A DNA stretch of 17,156 nt from CBDUQI01 sp965369325 (GCA_965369325.1 CBDUQI010000124.1:1-17156), one strand, 5' to 3'; shown: positions 8,200 through 15,445, numbered from the stretch's first letter. Notes: generated by a model from the sequence alone, not told the origin. Program-made: numbers and translations.

Positions 8200-8400
8200 C
8201 GCGATGCGCAGCGGCGACTACGGATGCGAGTGGCGGCGCATAGTGCTGGTAAGATTAGCTTTGCTGAGCTCGAGGCGTCCGTGACCGGTTGGATCAATCA
8301 TGTGAGCCGTGCCGACAGCTGGGGGTTGCGGCGTCATGTGATGGAGGCGCTACCGATTTGCCCGCCGACGCTTGAAACCGACCAGATGAAGCAGCCGTAG
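8200..8400 (+). pseudogene. DGR-type reverse transcriptase, C-terminal remnant
   Basis: In one frame this stretch encodes about 66 residues ending at TAG 8398-8400. It has the look of the C-terminal tail of DGR and retron-type reverse transcriptases: RRLRMRVAAHSAGKISF, then ELEASVTGWINHVSRADSWG and LRRHV. The G-W-I-x-H and A-D-(S/T)-W-x-L-R positions are the parts I recognise from that family. The catalytic palm (YxDD) and everything N-terminal are missing. The open frame upstream is only the shifted end of the TIR gene and its hairpins, and no start codon with a ribosome site is seen. It lies on the same strand and just downstream of VR1, where a DGR cassette has its template repeat and RT. 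A deletion of the template and most of the RT would explain it. Confidence 0.65.
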
Positions 8401-8424
8401 GGCAGCGAGAAAGGGCTGTTCAAA

Positions 8425-8468
8425 ACCGCGAAAACGGCGCTACGCGCCGTGCACCGCTCACGCGGTGC
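8425..8468 (-). terminator. Post-VR2 hairpins
   Basis: Directly after the stop codon of the TIR-NACHT gene (minus strand) is GCACCGC-GTGA-GCGGTGC (8451-8468), then CGGCGC-GTA-GCGCCG (8435-8449). Interrupted T-runs follow (minus-strand TTTTCGCGGTTTT, 8425-8434 region). The arrangement and sequence closely match 8143-8190 after VR1. The T-tract is poorer than that of VR1, so its value as a terminator is less sure. The DGR-type post-VR hairpin role is inferred. Confidence 0.5.
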
Positions 8469-8613
8469 TCAGTGATCAGAATCCAAGATGGGGGACGAAC
8501 ACAACACCCGAAAACCCAGATCGTTGAAGCGGTCGCCAGGACCGAACCTGAGCCGGATGGCGGAGCGGGCGCTCTGGGAACCGTAGCCCCACGAACCGCC
8601 GCGCACCACACGG
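8469..8613 (-). repeat. DGR variable repeat VR2 with IMH-like 3' end
   Basis: Gap-free counterpart of 7997-8141, at the 3' end of the TIR-NACHT gene. At the 11 residues that differ, VR2 reads Y935, G936, S939, I944, L946, F948, G951, D952, F954, N955, D956, against G, D, Y, Y, H, S, D, Y, G, Y, G in VR1. One AAC codon (N955) is still present, consistent with an AAC-rich template. Two further codon differences are synonymous (CGC/CGG, CGT/CGG). Upstream of 8613 the similarity to the other gene drops sharply. Confidence 0.82.
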
Positions 8614-11387
8614 CCGGCGTTGTCAGCGCCACCTCGCGGCGAATCCTTATACATCGTTCCACACCACTCAAAGACATTGCCAGCAACGTCATGCAGGCCG
8701 AAATCTGCCTGGGCGGAGCGCGGAAAGCACCCCACCGATGAGAGCTTCCGAAGACCGCTCTCAAACGTGTTGCAGATACCGTCTTCCCACTTTTCACCCC
8801 ACGGGTACTCGTGTCCTGTTGGACCGCCCGCCGCCGCCGCCCACTGCTCCTCCGAGGGCAACTGACCGCCTACCCACGCGCAATACGCTTGGGCCTCCCA
8901 GTAAGACACCCCAACCACCGGCTGATTCGCATAGTTATAGCGGGTGTTGTTCCAGTAGCGCGGCGCCTTCACTTTCGCCTCCGCCAGCCACGCGACGCCC
9001 GCCTCAGGCCAAAAAGACATGTTCTCGTAACCGCCTACCGCCATGAACGCCCTGTATTGGCTGTTGGTGACTGGATATCGCCCCAATAAAAATGATTTTT
9101 TGATGACAGTGACCTCGCCCTGCGAGTCACGGTACTCGCCCGCCGGAATTTCAACGAAGCCACCAGGATCGCGCGCCTTGGTGACACGAGGGTCACCCAA
9201 GGCACCTAGCGCCAGCCCCAAAACATAACGGTCTTGCACCTCAACCTCATCAGCAATGGCGTTAAGCGATACCTGCTTCAAGCGGTCAGACAGCGGCCCT
9301 AGCGACATTCCTTTTTTCAACAGCACCTCGGCGCCTTGCGCTGCGAACGCCGCCAGCGACGGATTTTCGGCAACCCGCTCACGGGTGAGGTCATCCGCAA
9401 GTTGGCTCAGCAGTTCCAGGCTCCACTGCCGATTGCGTTTGACCAAGCCAGTAAACAAGTACATCAACGTCGGCCGCCAGGCGCGCTCGCCGCCTCGCTC
9501 ACGCATGACCGCCAACAGTTGTTCATCGGCACGTTGAGTGCCTATCACATGGTCAGCACTTAAGAATTCCTGGAAGCTAAGATGATAAAACTGCACATGA
9601 TCGCTATCGGCGGCTTGTAGCAGACCCGATTTCTCCAGCAGGTGATTGCGCCGCTTTGCGGGCTCATGTAATTTCCCCTCGGTGCTCCGATTGACGGCGG
9701 CGAATTGCCGCAGATGCTCATCCGCCTCCTCGTTGCGAACCTGCGCCGCTGGCGCAGCCCTGGGTCGCGACTGTGGCCCCGTGTGCATGCCGTAAGCGAT
9801 CGCCGCCAGACGATAGCGCACCAGGTCACGTTTGGCGCTGTCCGCACCGTAGCGGCTGTACAGCACGCTGGAAACCAACCCGTCATAAAGGTCAAAAAGA
9901 TCATCAGGCAGCCGCTGCCCCTGCCCAAAGCGAATGCACAGGGCAGTAAGCAACAGCGGGCTTTGAGTCAGCTCATTAAGATCAGCACGGCTGGCGAGAT
10001 GCTCCTTGAGGCCGCGCGTATTCTCCTCGCGCCGGCCGGCATCCGTGGCCGCGTACCAACGCTCAATGAACAACGCCTGCAACGGCGCAGGCAACGGCCC
10101 CAGCGACTGCACCGGCAAGTTGAGCTTGCGTATTTCGGCGTCCTTAAGACCGTAAGGGCGGCTTGTCACAATCACCCGGTTGCCCGCCTCGTGCCATGCA
10201 CCAAGCGCGTCAGCCAGCCCACTTAGCAGGCAGGCGCGCGGGTGCGTTGTGCCGCCGTTAGTGTGCTGGGCCGTTGCCACCTCATCCACACCATCCAGCG
10301 CCAGCACCACCTGCCCGGCCGCCAACTGCTGGCGGAACGTTGCGCCTGTCAAACCACCGAGTGGTGCTTCATCCAGCCATGCGGCCAACGCCGCCTCAAG
10401 CTGCTTGTGACGCCAGGTTTGCACACCGGGTCGGCACAGCATATGCGGCGAAAAATCACGCAGTTTTACCAGCAACGGCAGCTTGCCGGCCAGCTCGGCA
10501 GGTATTGATTCGCAATAGCCTTCCGGTGGTGGAAGGCTGTGGGACGGCACCGCACCATTGGCGATCACCCAGGCGAGCCAGCGACAGAAGGTCGATTTCC
10601 CCGCACCCGGTGCACCGGGCACATACGCTGAGGATGTGCCGAGCAAATCGAGCAACAGCTGCGGGCGGTCTTGCTCATCCTCCCGAGCATGGGGTTTTGC
10701 ACTAAGCCGCGCACCTTTGCGCGCTGACTGCTCGCTGTCCGCCAGGGCATTCGGCCGATCTGTCACTGCGGGGACATAAACTTGGCGCAATCCGCCGCTA
10801 CTGATTGCAGCAGTTTCGAGCCCTAGCAGTTCGACGGTGCCGTATTCGTGTTTGACCCAATCCAGATAACCTGACGGCACCGGCGAGGCGGCCGGCCGCG
10901 GCACTGTGGTGGGATCGACGCCACACAGCGCTGCAACGCTTGCGACAAGCGGACGTATGTCGTGGTCCCAGAAATCCGTTCGGACCGGTATCGCCGAAAG
11001 GCGATTGGCCAGTTCCGCGATGCCTTCGGGCAGGGCTTCGGCGGGCGGCATTTCGGCGTTGCTGAGTGGCACAGGAATAAGACTGGTATCTTGGTTTGCC
11101 AGCGCGATTGACAATTCCTTATGGACCCAATCCTCAACACTGTCGATTCGTCGCCTGCCGTACTTGTCGCTTGCCGTCAGCCACTTTGGGCCAATTAGCG
11201 CCAGCACGACCTGCGAAGCATTGAGCGCCTCAACGATTCGCTGCGGAAAATCATCGCCCGGCGACATCGCCGAGACATCCTGGAATACCGCGTCGTTGCC
11301 GAGCACGTCTCTCAGGGCCGCGCAAATCCGGCCCGCTTCGGTATCGACGTCTTCTCGACGATAGCTAATAAATACTTTTGTCGTCAT
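8469..11387 (-). CDS. TIR-NACHT NTPase-FGE/CLec protein with DGR variable repeat
   Basis: The protein has 972 residues and an ATG start at 11387 with a GGGG-containing leader. An N-terminal TIR domain (residues 3-155, VFISYRRED) keeps W87xxxE91. The linker has a YLDWVKHEYGTVELLGL segment often seen before bacterial NACHT modules. The NACHT NTPase has Walker A GAPGAGKST (258-266), Walker B VLALDGVDE (361-369) and a TSRPYG sensor-like motif (408-413). A helical region with HLSFQEFLSA (602-611), typical of NACHT proteins, follows. Residues ~740-963 are an FGE-sulfatase/C-type-lectin fold (VEIPAGEYR, LPSEEQW, GNVFEWCG, VVRGGSW) lacking the FGE catalytic cysteine pair. No membrane segment is obvious, unlike the convergent partner. 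The last 145 bp are a DGR-type variable repeat shared with that partner. Proposed role: STAND immune-like sensor with a TIR effector and hypervariable ligand domain. Confidence 0.87.
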   Translation of the reverse strand: MTTKVFISYRREDVDTEAGRICAALRDVLGNDAVFQDVSAMSPGDDFPQRIVEALNASQVVLALIGPKWLTASDKYGRRRIDSVEDWVHKELSIALANQDTSLIPVPLSNAEMPPAEALPEGIAELANRLSAIPVRTDFWDHDIRPLVASVAALCGVDPTTVPRPAASPVPSGYLDWVKHEYGTVELLGLETAAISSGGLRQVYVPAVTDRPNALADSEQSARKGARLSAKPHAREDEQDRPQLLLDLLGTSSAYVPGAPGAGKSTFCRWLAWVIANGAVPSHSLPPPEGYCESIPAELAGKLPLLVKLRDFSPHMLCRPGVQTWRHKQLEAALAAWLDEAPLGGLTGATFRQQLAAGQVVLALDGVDEVATAQHTNGGTTHPRACLLSGLADALGAWHEAGNRVIVTSRPYGLKDAEIRKLNLPVQSLGPLPAPLQALFIERWYAATDAGRREENTRGLKEHLASRADLNELTQSPLLLTALCIRFGQGQRLPDDLFDLYDGLVSSVLYSRYGADSAKRDLVRYRLAAIAYGMHTGPQSRPRAAPAAQVRNEEADEHLRQFAAVNRSTEGKLHEPAKRRNHLLEKSGLLQAADSDHVQFYHLSFQEFLSADHVIGTQRADEQLLAVMRERGGERAWRPTLMYLFTGLVKRNRQWSLELLSQLADDLTRERVAENPSLAAFAAQGAEVLLKKGMSLGPLSDRLKQVSLNAIADEVEVQDRYVLGLALGALGDPRVTKARDPGGFVEIPAGEYRDSQGEVTVIKKSFLLGRYPVTNSQYRAFMAVGGYENMSFWPEAGVAWLAEAKVKAPRYWNNTRYNYANQPVVGVSYWEAQAYCAWVGGQLPSEEQWAAAAGGPTGHEYPWGEKWEDGICNTFESGLRKLSSVGCFPRSAQADFGLHDVAGNVFEWCGTMYKDSPRGGADNAGRVVRGGSWGYGSQSARSAIRLRFGPGDRFNDLGFRVLCSSPILDSDH

Positions 11388-11579
11388 CGCGAACTACCCC
11401 GATATCGCCTCAGCAGCCCTGCGCAGCGTATCGTGATCAGCGATCTGGAGACAAACCAACACTTCGTCCGAGACCCTGCAGCGAACCACCCAGCCCGCCG
11501 ACAACGGGCACCGGCGATGCGAGCTGTTCAGCCGCAACGCTATCGGGGCGGAGGTGGCGCTGGGCACTGGCCATCGCGG

Positions 11580-11585
11580 TATACT
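11580..11585 (+). promoter_or_regulatory. -10 element of the tRNA-Arg promoter
   Basis: TATACT lies 10 bases before the tRNA 5' end and is followed by a GC-rich discriminator (ACCGGCGC), as in stringently controlled stable-RNA promoters. No good -35 box is visible at 16-18 bp; the nearest candidate is TGGCGC at 11555-11560. Confidence 0.45.
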
Positions 11586-11595
11586 ACCGGCGCAT

Positions 11596-11669
11596 GCCCC
11601 GATAGCTCAGCTGGATAGAGCGTCCGCCTCCTAAGTGGAAGGTCGCAGGTTCGACTCCTGCTCGGGGCG
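11596..11669 (+). tRNA. tRNA-Arg (anticodon CCT)
   Basis: The cloverleaf closes fully: acceptor GCCCCGA with TCGGGGC, D stem GCTC/GAGC, anticodon stem TCCGC/GTGGA with one G-U pair, loop CTCCTAA with anticodon CCT at 11630-11632, and T stem GCAGG/CCTGC with loop TTCGACT. The discriminator is G at 11669. The CCA end is not encoded (CACC follows). It reads AGG. It stands alone between the TIR-NACHT gene and hpaF and may mark the right border of the accessory block. Confidence 0.95.
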
Positions 11670-11722
11670 CACCTTAACCGACGATCTATACCGCCGACTG
11701 ATCAGGCCGCCCAGCTAAATTG

Positions 11723-12109
11723 CTAATTGCGTTTGAGCTTATCGTGCAAGTTGTTCTTCTTGTAGCTCAGATCGGGGTCAATGGTGACCACCTCCAGCGT
11801 GATCGCCATCGGCCGCGTCTGGAACACCGCCTCTAGATGCCGGGTGAGCACGTCGAACAAATGCTGTGCGGCTTTCTGGCGTACTTCTAACGCGCGCCCG
11901 TGGCCCAGGCGCACCATCAGATGCACAAAGCAGTTCTGCGGATCTTCATCCGCAATCACATAGTGCTTACGACGGGCCGCGCGGGTACGCAGTCCGCCCG
12001 GTGGAAAAACCCCGGTTTCCAGCGCAGCACCATGCAACGTGCGAAGCAGCGCCGGCAACTTCATCTCCTGCTCAATATTGGCCGAATACTCAACGATGAG
12101 ATGCGCCAT
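11723..12109 (-). CDS. hpaF: 5-carboxymethyl-2-hydroxymuconate delta-isomerase
   Basis: The protein has 128 residues, the usual size for the CHMI family. It matches along its length: MAHLIVEYSANIE at the N-terminus (Pro1 of the classic enzyme is Ala here after Met), GVFPPGGLRTRA, then FVHLMVRLGHGRALEVRQ and a C-terminal SYKKNNLH. The enzyme isomerises 5-carboxymethyl-2-hydroxymuconate in the homoprotocatechuate (4-hydroxyphenylacetate) meta-cleavage pathway. The residue after Met is alanine, not the proline used as catalytic base in this tautomerase group, which may alter or remove the activity. The rest of the hpa pathway is not in the window, although a HpaR-like regulator is encoded 1.7 kb away. 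An SD GGAG lies five bases before the ATG. Confidence 0.85.
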   Translation of the reverse strand: MAHLIVEYSANIEQEMKLPALLRTLHGAALETGVFPPGGLRTRAARRKHYVIADEDPQNCFVHLMVRLGHGRALEVRQKAAQHLFDVLTRHLEAVFQTRPMAITLEVVTIDPDLSYKKNNLHDKLKRN

Positions 12110-12130
12110 TTGGGCTCCAGAAAGCTGATA

Positions 12131-12144
12131 ATTAACGAGTTAAT
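12131..12144. promoter_or_regulatory. Palindromic operator at hpaF promoter
   Basis: ATTAACGAGTTAAT is a perfect inverted repeat (ATTAAC-GA-GTTAAT) lying at the expected transcription start of hpaF and touching its -10 box. MarR-family repressors bind short palindromes of this kind. The HpaR-like gene at 13761-14285 is the likely owner, by inference from the matching pathway. Confidence 0.55.
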
Positions 12145-12172
12145 CGTACCGAGCCATGACAACCCCTGTCAA
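12143..12172 (-). promoter_or_regulatory. Sigma-70 promoter of hpaF
   Basis: On the minus strand a perfect -35 TTGACA (12167-12172) is followed by an 18-bp spacer and TACGAT (12143-12148). Transcription would start near 12136, inside the ATTAAC/GTTAAT palindrome, so a bound repressor would block initiation. Confidence 0.6.
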
Positions 12173-12327
12173 TTGCGATGGGGCTACGTCGTTCCGGTCC
12201 GGGCAAGGTAACCGCGCTGCTCGCGGGCAACAGGACTCAGCCAAAAACACGAAATAGTCGGCGTTTATGTGAAACTGCATCTGCTACACTCCCGCGCGGC
12301 TGGATGAGCCGACATAGGAGAGAAAAT

Positions 12328-13764
12328 GTGATCAGGTTGTTATCGGGCCTCGGCCTGTTCCTTGCTTCTTTAGCGGCGCATGCGTCCAGCGCTGAGCGCA
12401 TGATGGATCTAACAAGCTCCGGTGTGGGCATTGCTGCATTGGTGATTTTCACACTGGCTTACGGGCTGGTTATCGCTGAGGAATTCACCCACCTGCGCAA
12501 ATCCAAACCGGTGATACTGGCAGCCGGTGCCATCTGGGCGATGATCGGCTACACCTACGCCCAGGGTGGCTACAACCATGCGGCGGAGACGGCCGTGCGG
12601 GTGTTTCTGGTTGAGTTCTCTGAGCTGTTCCTGTTCCTGCTGGCCGCCATGACCTACGTCAACGCGATGAGCGAGCGGAATATTTTTGAGGCGCTGCGGG
12701 CCTGGCTGATCAATCACGGCTTCAGCTATCGCAAGCTGTTCTGGATTACCGGCATCATCAGCTTCTTCCTCTCGCCAATTATCGACAACCTCACCACCGC
12801 CCTGGTGATGTGCGCCGTCGTGATGGCGGTGGGCAAAGACAATGCGAAATTCGTCGCCATTAGCTGCGTGAACATTGTGGTAGCAGCCAACGCGGGTGGC
12901 GCCTTTAGCCCCTTCGGCGATATTACGACGTTAATGGTCTGGCAGTCAGGCAAAGTGGATTTCCTAACTTTCTTTGCCCTGTTCGTGCCCTCGGTGGTGA
13001 ACTATATCGTCCCGGCCGTGTTCATGAGTCTCGCGGTTAGCAAAGATATCCCTACGGTAACCTCGGAGAAGGTGAGCATGAAACGCGGTGCCAAGCGCAT
13101 CATGTTGTTGTTCGGGCTTACGATCACCACGGCGGTCTGCTTTCACAACTTCCTGCATCTGCCCCCGTTCTTAGGGATGATGACCGGGCTCGCCTACCTT
13201 AAATTCTTCGGCTATCACCTCAAGCGCACGCATGATCTCGAGCTGGCTGGATTGTCCGCAGAGGGCATAGGTCAACCCGGCGACATTCGCGCGTTCGACA
13301 GCTTCCGCCACGTCGCGCGGGCCGAGTGGGACACATTGCTGTTCTTCTTCGGCGTCATCATGTGCGTTGGAGGACTGGGTTTTATCGGGTATCTGGATAC
13401 CGTCGCCCAATATATGTATGTGGACCTTGGCCCCACAATTGCGAATACGCTGGTCGGCATCTTCTCAGCCATCGTAGACAACATCCCAGTGATGGTGGCA
13501 GTGCTGCAAATGAACCCGGCGATGGACATGCAGCAATGGCTGCTGGTGACCCTCACGGCAGGTGTCGGGGGCAGTCTGCTGTCGGTGGGTTCGGCCGCCG
13601 GCGTGGCTCTGATGGGCCAGGCGCGTGGCGTCTACACCTTCTTTGGGCATCTCAAGTGGACCCCGGCCATCGCAGTGGGTTATGCACTTTCCATCTGGGT
13701 GCATCTGCTCATTTCGGGTCGCTACGTAGGGGTAGGTATCGGCCAAGCGACCGGCGCGCACTAA
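12328..13764 (+). CDS. nhaD: Na+/H+ antiporter NhaD
   Basis: I place the start at GTG 12328 because AGGAGAG (12316-12322) lies five bases before it. This gives 478 residues, the normal NhaD length; the longer open frame from 12178 adds 50 unlikely residues. A short hydrophobic leader ending AAHASSA is followed by about 11-12 membrane helices. Family-typical motifs include IIDNLTTALVM, NIVVAANAGGAFSPFGDITT and a matching DNIPVMVAV, followed by GSLLSVGSAAGVALMG. It exchanges cytoplasmic Na+ (or Li+) for external H+ in the inner membrane, important at high salt or pH. A weak -10 (TACACT 12285-12290) lies upstream. Its TAA stop overlaps the stop of the convergent hpaR-like gene (CTAA). Confidence 0.93.
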   Translation: MIRLLSGLGLFLASLAAHASSAERMMDLTSSGVGIAALVIFTLAYGLVIAEEFTHLRKSKPVILAAGAIWAMIGYTYAQGGYNHAAETAVRVFLVEFSELFLFLLAAMTYVNAMSERNIFEALRAWLINHGFSYRKLFWITGIISFFLSPIIDNLTTALVMCAVVMAVGKDNAKFVAISCVNIVVAANAGGAFSPFGDITTLMVWQSGKVDFLTFFALFVPSVVNYIVPAVFMSLAVSKDIPTVTSEKVSMKRGAKRIMLLFGLTITTAVCFHNFLHLPPFLGMMTGLAYLKFFGYHLKRTHDLELAGLSAEGIGQPGDIRAFDSFRHVARAEWDTLLFFFGVIMCVGGLGFIGYLDTVAQYMYVDLGPTIANTLVGIFSAIVDNIPVMVAVLQMNPAMDMQQWLLVTLTAGVGGSLLSVGSAAGVALMGQARGVYTFFGHLKWTPAIAVGYALSIWVHLLISGRYVGVGIGQATGAH

Positions 13765-14285
13765 CCGGCGCCGCGCACCTCATCAGCGACGGGTCCGGTG
13801 GGCCCGTCGCTCTCGCTCTCAGCCTCATCCGAGGCATCCGGGCTGTCGTAACGGCGCCCGTCCATCTGCACGAACTCGTGCAGCAGCTCGTAAAGCAGCG
13901 CCATCCGCTGCGGTGTCAGTCGCTCCTGCATCAGCCGATACTGCTCCTCGGCCTGCGGCCCGATCAGCTCGATCATCTGCGCACCACGGGGTGCCAGTCG
14001 CACACGCAGCTCGCGCTGATCGGCGGGCGAGCGCTCGGCGCTCACAATCCCCTCGTCCGCCAGCTTGCGCAGAATGCGCGTCACGCTGGGCGCCAGCATC
14101 GCGCATTCGCGCGCCACCCCCGCTGCGGTGAGTTCATCGAATTCCTTTAACGCCCGCATCACTCGCCACTGCTGCTCGGTAAGCCCGTGCTTGTGCAGCA
14201 CCGGGCGAAAACGGGACATAGCGGTCTCCCGCGCACGCAGCAGCAGCATGGGCAATGATTCACTAAAGCGGCGTATCTGGGTCAT
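13761..14285 (-). CDS. hpaR: MarR-family regulator, HpaR-like
   Basis: The protein has 174 residues with a MarR winged-helix fold. SLPMLLLRARETAMSRFRPV, then HGLTEQQWRVMRAL, are the hallmark N-terminus of HpaR, repressor of homoprotocatechuate catabolism. The recognition region is LAPSVTRILRKLADEGIV and the wing is ADQRELRVRLAPRG. The C-terminal ~25 residues (DASDEAESESDG...) are acidic and longer than in the enteric protein. An SD GGAG lies about seven bases before the ATG. It likely controls hpaF through the palindrome at 12131-12144. Its stop codon overlaps that of nhaD, so the two are tightly convergent. Family confident; regulon inferred. Confidence 0.85.
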   Translation of the reverse strand: MTQIRRFSESLPMLLLRARETAMSRFRPVLHKHGLTEQQWRVMRALKEFDELTAAGVARECAMLAPSVTRILRKLADEGIVSAERSPADQRELRVRLAPRGAQMIELIGPQAEEQYRLMQERLTPQRMALLYELLHEFVQMDGRRYDSPDASDEAESESDGPTGPVADEVRGAG

Positions 14286-14396
14286 TCAACACTCCGGGAA
14301 GGCGTTCTGCGGGCGCTTCTCGCGTGGCGTTCAAGCGAATTGCACAAACCGCAGGCTATACTGCTCCCTTACGATACCACCAACTGGATACACACC

Positions 14397-14849
14397 TTGA
14401 TCAGAGCAGGCACCCAGGCCCCCGATTTCACCTTGCCCGACCAGTATGGCGAGCCCACGCGATTAGCTGATCTGTTAGAGAAGGGGCCGCTGATTCTCTA
14501 CTTCTATCCGGCAGATTTTACCCCCGGGTGCACCAGTGAGGCATGCAGCATCCGCGATCTGCACGACGATCTGGTAGACGCGGGCTTGCGCGTGGTGGGT
14601 GTCAGTCCGCAGGACCAGACCTCGCACCAGCGCTTCAGAGAAAAGCACGAGCTGCCATTTACCCTGCTGGCCGACACCGACAAACTGGCGGTGAAGCTCT
14701 ACGATGTGGATGGGCCGCTCGGGATGGGCGTGCGCCGTGCGACTTTCCTGATAGGCCAGGACGGCATCATCGCCGATGTGGTGTTGGCCGACCTGCGCGT
14801 GAGCCGACACGAGGCCTTTATCCGTAAGGCTATCGCCGCCAACGCCTGA
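14397..14849 (+). CDS. bcp: Peroxiredoxin, BCP/PrxQ type
   Basis: The preferred start is TTG 14397, giving 150 residues beginning MIRAGTQAPDFTLPDQ, which matches the family N-terminus. The frame extends upstream to ~14340 but that stretch looks like leader. The active site is FTPGCTSEACSIRD with peroxidatic Cys45 and resolving Cys50, the atypical two-Cys PrxQ arrangement, and YFYPADFTPG precedes it. It reduces hydrogen peroxide and organic hydroperoxides with thioredoxin in the cytoplasm. A TATACT at 14357-14362 could be its -10 box. The gene is divergent from hpaR and convergent with yjbQ. No strong ribosome-binding site is visible before the TTG, so the start is less sure than the function. 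Confidence 0.88.
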   Translation: MIRAGTQAPDFTLPDQYGEPTRLADLLEKGPLILYFYPADFTPGCTSEACSIRDLHDDLVDAGLRVVGVSPQDQTSHQRFREKHELPFTLLADTDKLAVKLYDVDGPLGMGVRRATFLIGQDGIIADVVLADLRVSRHEAFIRKAIAANA

Positions 14850-14898
14850 CGCCCTGCCCGCGCGGGGTCAGTCGGCGCATCGCAACCGCCCCGCCGGC

Positions 14899-15333
14899 CT
14901 ACGTAAGTGCCTCGCCCTGCACCGTGACAGTGATGCGGCGAGTGTGCGGCGACGTGCGATGCTCCCACAGATACACACCCTGCCAGGTGCCCAGATCGCA
15001 ACGCTGCGCCTGAACCGGCAGGCTCAGCCCGGTCTGGGTGAGCACCGAGCGCACATGTGCCGACATGTCATCCGGCCCCTCGGCCGTGTGCGTGAAGATG
15101 CGGTCGCCGTCGGTGACCGCGCGACTCATCCACGCTTCAAGATCCTCTCGCACGGACGGATCGGCGTTTTCGCACAGCATCAGCGAGGCGCTGGTGTGGT
15201 GAATAAAAACATGACACAAGCCGCTGAGGATGCCGCTGGCCGCCACCATCCGTTGCACCTGACCGGTGATATCCGTGGTACTACGCCCGTGGGTCTGAAC
15301 TTTTATCGCCCCGGTCTCAATTTTGAACGTCAC
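14899..15333 (-). CDS. yjbQ: YjbQ family (UPF0047) protein
   Basis: I prefer GTG 15333 (144 residues), with GAGAG about six bases upstream; GTG 15339 two codons earlier is also possible. The open frame runs back to 15435, but the extra N-terminus (HWGRVSAADRRWARP...) is not family-like. Conserved motifs cover the whole protein: FIHHTSASL, ENADPSVREDLEAW, HTAEGPDDMSAH and LGTWQGVYLWEHR. The histidines and acidic residues form the family's metal-binding pocket. Some homologues show weak thiamine-phosphate synthase activity, but the physiological role is unclear. It is divergent from trmH. Confidence 0.88.
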   Translation of the reverse strand: MTFKIETGAIKVQTHGRSTTDITGQVQRMVAASGILSGLCHVFIHHTSASLMLCENADPSVREDLEAWMSRAVTDGDRIFTHTAEGPDDMSAHVRSVLTQTGLSLPVQAQRCDLGTWQGVYLWEHRTSPHTRRITVTVQGEALT

Positions 15334-15418
15334 AATCACTCTCGCCGTTTGCGCCGCATCAGGCCTAGCCCAGCGCCGATCTGCTGCCGATACCCGGCCC
15401 CAGTGCCGAAGGCAGCAC

Positions 15419-15445
15419 TTGGTTACGATCAGCAAGGGTTATAAT
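15419..15445 (+). promoter_or_regulatory. Promoter of trmH
   Basis: A perfect -10 TATAAT (15440-15445) is preceded by TTGGTT (15419-15424) at 15 bp, or ACTTGG at 17 bp. Transcription would begin near 15452, about 35 bases before the trmH ATG. Confidence 0.6.

Noticed and set aside
11388..11595. Small open frames between the TIR-NACHT gene and the tRNA
   Set aside because: The predicted peptides are low-information, rich in Arg/Pro, and lack a ribosome-binding site. The region looks like promoter and spacer DNA.
11596..11673. Integrative element attachment site at tRNA-Arg
   Set aside because: No second copy of the tRNA 3' end (GGTTCGACTCCTGC-type) and no integrase gene were found in the window.
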